DNA from: Gari tellinella
Lineage: Eukaryota > Mollusca > Bivalvia > Cardiida > Psammobiidae
Reading direction: 5' to 3'
NCBI GenBank assembly: GCA_922989275.2
Contig: OV277860.1
Coordinates: forward strand, 45,330,400 to 45,394,399
Length of the DNA stretch: 64,000 nt
Shown here: in pieces, positions 53,778 to 63,079 of the stretch
Layout of the letters: each line of letters opens with the position of its first letter
Position numbering within the stretch: the stretch's first letter is position 1
The notes under the pieces: generated by a model
What the model was told of the DNA's origin: nothing
The model's input: the letters and a program-made list of their open reading frames with translations, nothing else
Databases searched by the model: none
Translations under genes and position numbers: made by a program

Positions 53778-54087
53778 TCTATGCCACTTCAATAAGTTCC
53801 CGTTTGATACCAAATTGACTGTACAATCGTTGCATCTTCTCACTTGTGACATGTTTCATTGCATAATACCATAGTTCTGGTTGTCGCTGTGTAAATGAAC
53901 ATTATACAATCTTTATCAGTATTGTGCAATATATTTTGCTTTTGCAGCTTAAAACCAAACAATAAATTAATATTTTATTATATTTGTATTTGTCTGTTTT
54001 CTTTGATTATGGGATTCGATTTTGAACATCATGTAATCACGAGTGTTTAGATATGAGCCGTGATATGACATAACTAACCTTATTGCA

Positions 54088-54165
54088 TTGCAAACAGTGT
54101 AGATCAAGACCAGCCGCTGTGTCAAAGACGCAACGGCTGGTCTTGATCTACATTGTTTGACACAC
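54088..54165. repeat. hairpin with class I outer arms and replaced inner arms
   Basis: Outer TTGCAAACAGTGTAGATC and GATCTACATTGTTTG resemble class I, but the inner stem is AAGACCAGCCG paired with CGGCTGGTCTT, unlike any other copy. Confidence 0.8.
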
Positions 54166-54470
54166 TTGTATTATACGGTATGTTTGCAGTGTAGACAACA
54201 GAATTATACACATGTGCACATGTGTGTTATTCCGTATGTAGACAAAACTCAGATGAAATGACTAGAGTGATAATAGTACTTAGTCTGTACAATGTTGCAA
54301 TGCAATAAGGCAGGTTGTGTCGTGGCACGGCCCATATGAAATGATTGACAAACAGTTTGACTCCTGATCAAAAGCACGGCTTTTCTGGAGTCTTTTCTGG
54401 ATCCAGTCTTGAGCAAAAACGTCGTGCACTTAGTCGGGTTGATGGTGAACATGAGTAAGTAAATGTACCA

Positions 54471-54722
54471 CTGTGGAAAGTATACTATCTTCTCCTGATA
54501 AATACGTTTGTACTAAAAGATTAATGTCCATTGCAAACGGTTTAGAGCCAGATCAAAACACCGGGTAACCTGGCATATGATCAGGCTCAAAATTGTTTAA
54601 TACTTACATTAAAACAAATTGTTAACATTTCCAAAACGTTAAATGCTCTCCATTGAAATGTATAAATTTAACTTGTGTTGAGCTACGATTAAATGGGAAA
54701 GATTAACGTCTCCTCAACTGTA
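54471..54722 (+). mobile_element. decayed shell-A MITE
   Basis: CTATCTTCTCCTGATAAATACG, a damaged class I hairpin, and GGGAAAGATTAACGTC with CCTCAACTGTA at the right. Confidence 0.65.
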
Positions 54723-54736
54723 TATTATATCATTTA

Positions 54737-54915
54737 GTTTAAGCCCGTCACTGTCCTAACGTCATCAACTTGACTTTAAACAATTGTTTTAATGAATATT
54801 TAAATGAATGACAAACAGTTTAGATCCTGGTCAGATGTCGCGCTTCCCGATATCTGATCAGCGTCCAAACTGTTTGCAATTAATCATTGTACTCGGAATA
54901 AGGCAGTGAATAAAA
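54737..54915 (+). mobile_element. decayed shell-C MITE
   Basis: TTTAAGCCCGTCACTGTCC at the left, class I hairpin at about 54811-54882, AAGGCAGTGAA at the right. Confidence 0.65.
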
Positions 54916-54947
54916 CTAACAGTATTGATTCCAATTTGTCGCATAGC

Positions 54948-55139
54948 AAGCGCTCCAGATAAGAGGTACTTAACTGAATAAATCAAACATTTTCTCACTT
55001 ATTTCAGCACCAAATCATTTGGTGTTACTACTCATTAGACTCGTCTCAAAGAGATGATTCTAATGAGTAGTAACACCAAAGGTTTAATGCAGAAATAAAG
55101 ATTTTAGTTTTTGAAATACTCCCCTTATCTGGAGCCCTG
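54948..55139. mobile_element. shell-I palindromic MITE
   Basis: GCGCTCCAGATAAGAGG to CTTATCTGGAGCCCTG; central GACTCGTCTCAAAGAGATGA. Confidence 0.85.
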
Positions 55140-55358
55140 AATTATTAGCGACATATAAAAGAACAAAACATACTATTTCATATCCCACAAATATCCATAT
55201 ATTATCTATTATGGGTTCATTACTGATGACATGAATGTTTAGTATATGGATCTTTCACATGATGATTTGCCTACTCATATGGTTTCATGTCGACACTTTC
55301 ATAATGCTTAACCCCTTTTTTCTGCCGATCGCGACAGTTTGGTACCAGATCAGGGTTT

Positions 55359-55497
55359 AAGGTTTTATAAAGAGTTTGAGTTGAGTCTGAGATCGTTCGC
55401 AAGCATTTGACTGGTCAGATTTGAGCAAAGCTAAAATTTGACCAATCAAATGCTTGAGAACGATCCGAGACTCAACTCAATTTGTTTATAACATTGG
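55359..55497. repeat. palindrome (TTTATAAAGAGTTTGAG)
   Basis: Paired arms TGAGTTGAGTCTGAGATCG and CGATCCGAGACTCAACTCA, with AAGCATTTGACTGGTCA and TGACCAATCAAATGCTT inside. Confidence 0.8.
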
Positions 55498-55547
55498 GGC
55501 ATGGACACACGTCACGCATCGTCTGCTCTGCGTCCACTCTTCTTTAA

Positions 55548-55670
55548 CCCTTTCGGCGCCAAAGTCGTATAATGTCGACATTGTTATCATTGAAGCCAAT
55601 ATGATTAAAGCAGACGACACTATAACGATAAAGAGGTAAAAGTCTCACGATAAATTTGGCGCCTAAGGGG
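55548..55670 (+). mobile_element. short TTAA-flanked MITE without hairpin cassette
   Basis: TTAA-CCCTTTCGGCGCCAAA at the left and TTTGGCGCCTAAGGGG-TTAA at the right; only 123 bp and no class I or II hairpin. Confidence 0.75.
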
Positions 55671-55875
55671 TTAAATTTTCTTCAATTGAAAAATGCATAA
55701 ATCTTAACTTGACAAACTTTGAAAGTGACAATTTCAAAGCAATGGAAGGGTTACGGTTAATATATTAGATAAGCAGAACATTTACATGTAGAGCATTCTT
55801 GCCTTTCAACAACACCAAATGGGGGATAGATATCGTGTATGTTGTTCTGGGGAGTTGTTATAGGGAAGAAAATAT

Positions 55876-56088
55876 AAACGAAACGCAAACGCAAAACACT
55901 AAAACGTAGAAAATAACATCTTTTCGACAATTCTAACAATTGATATTAAGCTGAGTGGCAAACAGTTTGGAGCCTGATCAGACGCCGGGTTACCCGGCGT
56001 CTGATCTGGCTCCAAACTGTTTGCAATTGAAATAATAGTTTTAGCGTAAACGCGTTTATTGGGAAAGAATAACGTTTTCTCCACTGTA
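55876..56088 (-). mobile_element. shell-A MITE, left end lost, at duplication border
   Basis: Class I hairpin with GCCGGGTTACCCGGC tip and intact right end TTTCTCCACTGTA at 56088, exactly where the second copy of the segmental duplication begins. Confidence 0.85.
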
Positions 56089-56211
56089 TATGGTCAGAAA
56101 GGCCGTTTCAACTCCTCTTTATACAGTTCAGAAGTCGTTATTCTCTCCCAATGATATCACCAGAGCTTGTTCACAAACAATAAAACCACAATATAAAGAA
56201 AACAAAGTCGG

Positions 56212-56658
56212 TACAGTAAAACACTCTACTACGACCACTAAAATGAAGGCTACAGTGGAGAATCTGTTATTCTTTCCCGTTTAAACGCAAACGTACGCAA
56301 ACGCAAAGCACTAAAACGTAGAAAAGAACAATTTTTTGACAATTCTGATAATTCTTGTTTATCTTGGTGGCAAACAGTTTGGAGCCTGATCAGACGCCGG
56401 GTTACCCGACGTCTGATCTGGCTCCAAACTGTTTGCACTGCAAATAATAGTTTTAGCGTAAACGCGTTTATTGGGAAAGAATAACAGATTCTCCACTGTA
56501 ATTGATGGCACCAACGACAAGTGGCGGCTTAAAGTAAGATGAAATAAGCCATAAAGATTTCTAGTTTACTTTCAACTTACTTTAAGCAGTCACCTGCATT
56601 CAACGCTTAATAATTAACATCATTCTAGTGGCCGTATTACATGTAGAGGGGTGTTACT
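56212..56658 (+). mobile_element. shell-F MITE interrupted by shell-A (second copy)
   Basis: Same nest as 38697-39171. The shell-A copy inside is 56251-56500, with a single left terminus. Confidence 0.85.
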
Positions 56659-57373
56659 TTTATTAACTTATATCATAATTTTCCATGTAAACAAGCTATT
56701 TTCCCCACGAACTCCAATGTGGAAGTAGGGTGTGCATGTTCGAATCGTGCATTTGGTTATAAACAAAACCGTAGGAAAATAATTCAGCGGACATTAATTT
56801 AACCCTTATGGTGCTGAAGTTGTTGTTCTTTCCCGTTAAAACTAAACTTAACTAAACGCAAACGGAATGCAATAAAATGAACAAATAATTTATTTTAGAA
56901 AAAGACAAGTGACCATTTATTTAAATCTTAGTGACACACATTATATAGAGTGCTCAGACGTTAAGTTACCCGGCGTCTGATATGGCTCGAAACTGTCTGC
57001 AATCGACATGCGGGTAATTTGTTCAGCCAAGACACGTTTATTGGGAATGAAACAACATCTTCACAACTTAGTAAGCACATAATATATTATACGTACATTG
57101 TATTCTATGATCAACATCATTTACCGACAGGCCGTCCTTGATATTTCTAGGATTTAATTTTTCATTGACGTCAATCAACGCAGCTTGTTGCTTCGCAGAA
57201 ACGGGAGCAGCTTAATAGGCATATTGTTTCGAATATTATTTGAATGCAAATGAAGACGTGATATACATAACCAATGAAGTTGCGGATTGCTAAAGTGAGG
57301 TAAAAAAATGAGGTCGGCGGGATAAAGAAGCATGTTGTTGATCACTTGAGAATAATTAATCCCATAACAGGCA

Positions 57374-58133
57374 ATTCGTCGCCTTATTCTTATAATGAGC
57401 TATCTACATTTTTACAGTTTCGAGAAAAACGCCTTCCAACATTCAACGTGTGTTATTTCATTGATTATTCGTCTTTTTTTTTTTAATTAAAAAGCTTATG
57501 AAAGACCTTGCACATTTCTATAACCAAACACAATAACAGCCTCATTCATCTAATAGTTTTTCCATAATTTTGATTTTAATTTTGGAGATAGCTCAAATTC
57601 CAAAAAATATTTTACTTTTTTTCAGTATTATACTGAGCTATCTTCAAATATCTGGAAATAGAGTATTATCAAGTAAAAATCTGTATGCTCTGATCACATT
57701 TACGGTTATGCCCGTATTCTTCATTTATTATACCTGACATGGCGTGGCACGGAAGCTGTGGCTCAATTTTTTAGTTTGGAGATAGCTCAATGTAATATTA
57801 CAAATATTTAGCCAATATGGAGATACCGCAAAATAAACATAAACATAACTGTCACGTGCTAAATGACTGAAACGTGATTGGGTAATACTTCTAAGGATTT
57901 TAAATTAAGTATTATAGTGCTGCAACTCCAGGATATAGCTTAGTATAACATTGAAAACTGTTTGAGAATCATGGAGATAGCGCCAGTTGTGAGGCGGTAA
58001 CTTTGAAACTACGCGCCAAATTCATTTTCTGTTTGCACCTGGTGACAGTTCTTTTTAAGACGAAAACAACGATGTATATATCTCAATATTTCCAAAAATG
58101 TAGATAGCGCACTATAAGACTAAGGCGACGAAT
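57374..58133. mobile_element. 760-bp MITE with 31-bp inverted ends
   Basis: ATTCGTCGCCTTATTCTTAT at the left and ATAAGACTAAGGCGACGAAT at the right, inverted over about 31 bp with three mismatches. GAGATAGCTCAA-type motifs recur inside in both directions. The duplicate locus near 39891 (CAGGCTATTGTCG) is empty. No coding frame inside. Confidence 0.9.
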
Positions 58134-58157
58134 TATCGAATTTAACGTCAATTATGC

Positions 58158-58223
58158 AACCAGTTTGGATGCAGATGAGACGCCGAGTAACTCGGCGTCT
58201 GATCTGCATCCAAACTGCTTGAC
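58158..58223. repeat. class I hairpin
   Basis: CAGTTTGGATGCAGATGAGAC and mirror around GCCGAGTAACTCGGC. In copy 1 (about 39908-39965) the tip is deleted, leaving GAGACGCCGGGTCTC. Confidence 0.85.
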
Positions 58224-58858
58224 ATTCTAGTCAAACTTTCGAAAAGAGATTGCTGTTAAATCTTTGCTAACGTTTTAAGCAGGCGACACATTTTTACAGA
58301 CGTAACTAATTAACACACTGAAGATTAATTGCGCATTTTATAACAATTGAACCATGTCCTGCCATCTTCCCCTATGTCTGCTTTGAAATCGTCGTCTGCG
58401 TTACATTGTAAATAAACATGTATTGTTTTTCGTTGTGTTTTTTTAAGAAAAAAAACAACAACAAAACAACATAAAGTAAAACAAAGAAACAATCGAAAAA
58501 ACATGTTACATTTAACACATGTCCTGATTGAGCGCAAATTTATCAACATGCTGCCTGGATCCAAACTGTTTGCAAACGCAAACCACCTCAGTTGGCAGAT
58601 TAATGGTAAACATATCTGCATACAAAGTTTACAAACCGCTCGAGCAAACGGTGGTTGTTACGTTAACCGCGTAATGTGCATCGACCAATCAGCTTCACTA
58701 AAATAAGGGCAACAGCCAATCAGCGTCCGTTCCAGTTCCGGCTTTATGCGTAACTTACGTCATGACGGTAAAACATTTACACCTGGTATACAGTCAATCT
58801 CGTATTCATCGGCTACTAATTAAAGTAACGCGGAAATCTCTAAATACAGGTTATTACT

Positions 58859-58926
58859 TAATGCAGGATAAAAATAATGCAGAAAGCTCCTATAGGAGCT
58901 TTCTGCATTATTTTCATCCTGCATTA
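58859..58926. repeat. class II-type hairpin upstream of gene 3
   Basis: Same hairpin and same place relative to the TATA box as 40611-40683. Confidence 0.9.
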
Positions 58927-59051
58927 AGCTCAACACGTATTTCAGACTTACTTATATGTCTTCTACTGGACGGTCGGTGAATACAAGATTGACATTACAA
59001 GTGTCAGAAGTAAGCTTATGCGCACCTATTTTGCTGAACCTGGGCGATAGG

Positions 59052-59059
59052 TATATAAT
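59052..59059 (+). promoter_or_regulatory. TATA box of gene 3
   Basis: TATATAAT, 50 bp before the ATG at 59109, in the same context as in gene 2. Confidence 0.7.
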
Positions 59060-59108
59060 GAGGTACAGAGGTTCAAGTGTTGTTAATTGAGAAGGAACAC
59101 ATACAATC

Positions 59109-59184
59109 ATGACACAAGGTGGTGTATGTCTGGGCCTTGTCGCGCTGCTCGCAGTAGTAGCAAATGTTGAATCGCAAGACTATC
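59109..59184 (+). CDS. gene 3 exon 1: signal peptide
   Basis: Same 76 bp as in gene 2 (MTQGGVCLGLVALLAVVANV, then ESQDY), donor CTATC|GTGAGT. Confidence 0.9.
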
Positions 59185-62100
59185 GTGAGTATATGCTCTA
59201 CTTCAATGAAAATGTTTGCCTAACATTTTTAACTTCATTATACTGTATAACTTTCTGTTTGATGTTTTTTCTGAACTATTTCATCTACTTTGGAGGATAA
59301 TCATTGCGAAATTAAACAACAACAACAACAACAATGATAATAATAATGATAATAATAATAATGATAATGATAATGATGAAAATAAAGACTTTATTTAACG
59401 AGAGAGCTCATTTCGTGAAGACCAATCTTTCATGAGGCCCTCAACATATACATATACGTATACAGGTATATAAAACAAAATGCATTTCATACAAAACAAA
59501 TAATTAACAACAATACTTACTGGGTTTAATCCACCGTTGCTTATTTCATGTGTTTTACTCTACAGTTCTCTGCAAACACTTTGAATACTGATCAAACGCC
59601 GCGTAACGCGACGTCTGATCAGGATTCAATCTGCTTGATACTTATATCGATATTTCTTTTGTCCAAATGCTTCATATAAATCTTCCACCAGTAGCAAAGC
59701 AGACGATAAAATGGCGTTGTAAGTGTTAACCCTTATCACGCTCAGCGCGAGTTGGATTACATTTGCAAACAGTTTGGATCCAGATCAGACGCCGCGTAAC
59801 GCGGCGTCTGATCTGGATCCAAACTGTTTGCCTCTCATCTTCAACTTTTCGTCCGTTTAAAATGCTTAAAACCTAATTTTGATTAATTTTTGGCAGATGA
59901 TATAATTGAAGCAGACGACAATACAGCATGATAAGGGTTAAACTCTATAAAAGATAGCAACATTTACTGTAGCAGTAAGAGTTAACAAGTGGTTGAGTAA
60001 AGCATGGATAAAAGTAAAGCAGAAAGCTCCTTCATTTTCCTGCTTCACTGTAACCGCTTCACCGCCTTACCAAAATTCTGACAATGGTTATTAGCAAACA
60101 GTTTTATTTTTCGTTTGGTTTCAAACTCCAATTAATATTTCCTTTAAGTCAAAAGAGATCAACTTTAAATTGAAAAAATAAAAGCAGACGGAATGTTTTA
60201 AACAGAAAGAGTGATGATGTCATGGCAGTTAATCAATCTTCTGCCATGATCCATGGGAACAGTTTAATATACATGTAGTTCTTTATTAGAATAAGTTAGA
60301 CGCTGCATGAAAATGGCACATTGTATATCTATAATGAACAGATAAAAGAGCAGTTGACGCTTCGATAGAGGAAAGCGATTCGGAACGAAACCACCATAAC
60401 TTAACATGACCAATGATTTATATTTTCAGCTTCAAGAGGGCTAATAAAGCTTCCTCCCCGTGGCTGTGGCCCCGTTTGTGCAATTTTCTGCCCCAACGGA
60501 AATGTACTCGATTCCAGGGGATGCCCGACGTGCACTTGCAAAAGTAAGTTTTTAATTGTAAAGCCCAATCGAACCGGGCTATTGGCACTACATGTACATG
60601 TAAATATTAATTTCGAAACTCGATAATTCGAGCTCGCTTTAGTTCGAAAATACCATATTTAAAAATTAAAACGTGACTTAGCCACGTCTTAACTTTAAAT
60701 ACGGGTATTTTCGACTTGTGAAATTTAGAAGATAGCACGTTTAGAAAATGTTGACGATTAGTTTGTACCCAAAAAGTAAAAAGTTTTGAAGTTGGATAAG
60801 ACACTGTGTTCCCTTGTCGAGCTTCAAACAGCACGCAGTGAACATACAAGTTTTGAGCTCTGTTTTGTTTGACAAGTTGATTGATGAGTTGAGTTTTACG
60901 GCACTGCGATACAAAATAGTTCACACAGCGCCGGTGAATGAAGAAGGGTGATGGGATGAGATAATGATTTCAGGAAGATGAATTCGGCTTATATCGTTTG
61001 TTGCAATCAGCGCATGGGATCGAAACCACCGACCTGCTTTCCTTTTAGTACTTGGCAGAGGGGGTAATCTCGGTCTAATAAACAGAAACCTCCCCTGTGA
61101 CAGATACAGTGGAGAATGTGTTATTCTTTCCCAATAAACGCGTTTACGCTAAAACTATTAGTTGCAGTGCAAACAGTTTGGAGCCAGATCAGACGCCGGG
61201 TAACCCGGCGTCTGATCAGGCTCCAAACTGTTTGCCACCAAGATAAACAAGAATTATCAGAATTGTCCAAAAGTTGTTCTTTCTACGTTTTAGTGCTTTG
61301 CGTTTGCGTACGTTTGCGTTTAAACGGGAAAGAATAACAGATTCTCCACTGTAAGCCCCAGAACAACGACAGGGAAAGAAGGTCTCTGGGTCACTGTGTA
61401 GTAAACGCGTTTACATAATTTCTAACGGTCATACCGTTTTCTGGAAAGATGGTCAGAAACCATTGTTTTTTCTTCAGAATCTCCGCCACGAAGGTGTGGG
61501 CCGATCTGTAGGATGCACTGCCCAAATGGATTTGTAAAAGACAAAAATGGCTGCCCTATCTGCAAATGTAGACGTAAGTACAAGTAGTTTGTTAAAGACC
61601 TTACTTATATGAAATACAACGTTCCCTCCCTACAACAGCCCTCTCCACAACGACTCCCCTCTTACAACGATGTTGCCGTTGTTCCCTTAACCCTTTCCCT
61701 TATAGAAGCGACTTTTAGCACATGCATTATATTCATCCGCTGAAGAAAATAGTTCCAATATATACCGTAATGAATATGTGTCATGTTTAGTACTTTCCTT
61801 ATTCTAGCAGGTAATAGCTTAAAGCAGGCTGAAAGTAAAGCAGAATGCGCCTGAAGCGCACTCTGCTTTACTTTCAACCTGCTTTAAGTAGTAACCTATT
61901 TTCAATTCTAGAAATAGGCTATCAGGTAAAGGGTTAACAGTACAATTCTGCCTAACGCTTTCAATATCGTCTGCTTAAAATTGCCGTCTGCAGTTTTTTT
62001 CTCAAAGTTACATATAAGTGGACATTTTTATAGATTAAATATAACGACGAGTGACAAACAGCTTGAATCCAGATCAGATGCCGCCTTACGTGGCGTCTGA

Positions 62101-62934
62101 TATGGATTCATGCTGTTTGCAAATGTAAGTAAACTCTTATATATTTCCCTCCCTGTAACGACTCCCACCGAACAACACACACAAGCTGTGTCTCCCATTG
62201 GTGTCGTTGTAGAGAGAGAGCACTGTACCACAACCGATAATAGGATAAGAGTCGTTATTTTTTTCCAATAATATATGGTTGCTTTATGAACAGAAATATA
62301 TCCATTGCAAACAGTTTGGAGTTTCTAGGTTGTTTTGCCACCCCATTCAAAATGTAAAATCAAGAATCTGTCGATTTACTTGTTTCACAATTTTAATTGC
62401 ATTGCATTTGTGCCAATTTTCGTTTAAACGGGATAAGAATAAGACATTTAACGAAACGATACTGGCAGTTTCACAAATCAGTAACGATGGAGTTTACTTT
62501 ATCTTATAAACACAGCACACCAAAATAGTTGCTACTTCTGTTCACTGTGTAGATTCATGTTATAACATGTTAGATCTACATGACTAAATTATCAGCGTCG
62601 TCCAGTTCAGAAAATACATTTTAAAAGGATGGTTAATGCAACATTGCTGCTAAAAGCAAAAATACATGTACATGTGATTTAGCCGTCATCGGCCTTAAGC
62701 ATTAAATATCCTATTTACATTGTAAGTGATCTTTATATTGTGCAATTTTAACTTTCAGTAGTGTTTTTGATTTTTAAATATTACCTTTATTTTCTAAAGC
62801 TTGTCGTTCTTCTTCAGCGGACAAGCCTATATTGCCACCAATTAAACCTCCCATCTGTGGTCCAGTGTGTATGATTGCCTGTCCATTCGGCAATGTCTTG
62901 GACTCTCGAGGGTGCCCCACATGTAGATGCAAAG
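59109..62934 (+). CDS. secreted antistasin-like protein, 5' part (gene 3, open at window end)
   Basis: Exons 59109-59184, 60430-60543, 61478-61573 and 62818-62934 join in phase 1 and give 134 residues: signal peptide (identical to gene 2) and three antistasin-like modules matching modules 1, 2 and 4 of gene 2. The last donor AAAG|GTAAGT continues beyond the window. No exon matching module 3 of gene 2 is seen between 61574 and 62817. Same presumed role as gene 2. Confidence 0.88.
59730..59937 (+). mobile_element. shell-C MITE (second copy)
   Basis: TTAA-CCCTTATCACGCTCAGC to AGCATGATAAGGG-TTAA; matches 41582-41795, so it predates the duplication. Confidence 0.92.
60430..60543 (+). CDS. gene 3 exon 2: antistasin-like module 1
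   Basis: Encodes SRGLIKLPPRGCGPVCAIFC then PNGNVLDSRGCPTCTCK; differs from gene 2 by Val to Gly before the first Cys and by AAAA instead of AAAC at the donor. Confidence 0.92.
60562..60760. repeat. palindromic insertion related to shell J
   Basis: TTAAAACGTGACTTAGCCACG and CGTCTTAAC arms with ATACGGGTATTTTCGA at the right, as in the centre of 27969-28166. Absent from the matching intron of gene 2. Confidence 0.6.
61105..61353 (+). mobile_element. shell-A MITE in intron 2 of gene 3
   Basis: TACAGTGGAGAATGTG to AGATTCTCCACTGTA, 249 bp; not present at the matching site of gene 2. Confidence 0.93.
61478..61573 (+). CDS. gene 3 exon 3: antistasin-like module 2
   Basis: Encodes SPPRRCGPICRMHCPNGFVK then DKNGCPICKCR, protein-identical to gene 2 module 2 apart from the split first codon. 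Confidence 0.93.
61615..62227 (+). mobile_element. shell-B MITE interrupted by a shell-D MITE
   Basis: TACAACGTTCCCTCCC at the left and AGAGAGAGCACTGTA at the right; class I hairpin at about 62055-62120. It is split at GTTCCC-TTAA by the element at 61691-61933; intact shell B reads GTTCTCTAAACAG there. Confidence 0.85.
61691..61933 (+). mobile_element. shell-D MITE nested in shell B
   Basis: TTAA-CCCTTTCCCTTATAGAAG to TATCAGGTAAAGGG-TTAA with a class II hairpin (tip GCGCCTGAAGCGC) inside. Confidence 0.92.
62818..62934 (+). CDS. gene 3 exon 4: antistasin-like module matching gene 2 module 4
   Basis: Encodes DKPILPPIKPPICGPVCMIA then CPFGNVLDSRGCPTCRCK. Three residues longer before the first Cys than its gene 2 match. 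Confidence 0.92.
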
Positions 62935-63079
62935 GTAAGTGTCCCTGATTATCTATGCATAAAGTTACTTTGTGCCATGGGACGACCATAACAGTACCAT
63001 GTGTGAATCACCCTTATCATTATGTGTTTGAACAAACAGACAAACAAACTAACTGGCTAAATATTTATATTGCGTTTTC

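Larger units (their letters stand above)
56089..60543 (+). repeat. tandem segmental duplication, copy 2 (promoter to exon 2 of gene 3)
   Basis: Near-identical to 38573-42946. Lacks the 537-bp TTAA element and the 61-bp intron repeat; carries an extra 760-bp MITE at 57374-58133. Confidence 0.93.

Noticed and set aside
29496..55139. 8-bp target duplication (hAT-type) for shell I
   Set aside because: The three copies do not show consistent flanking repeats; only a partial match at 29496.
14861..62120. Hairpins as Rho-independent terminators, integron attC sites or a CRISPR-like array
   Set aside because: The sequence is clearly eukaryotic (introns, SINEs, LINE relic), spacing is irregular, there are no unique spacers, and the hairpins are centres of MITEs.
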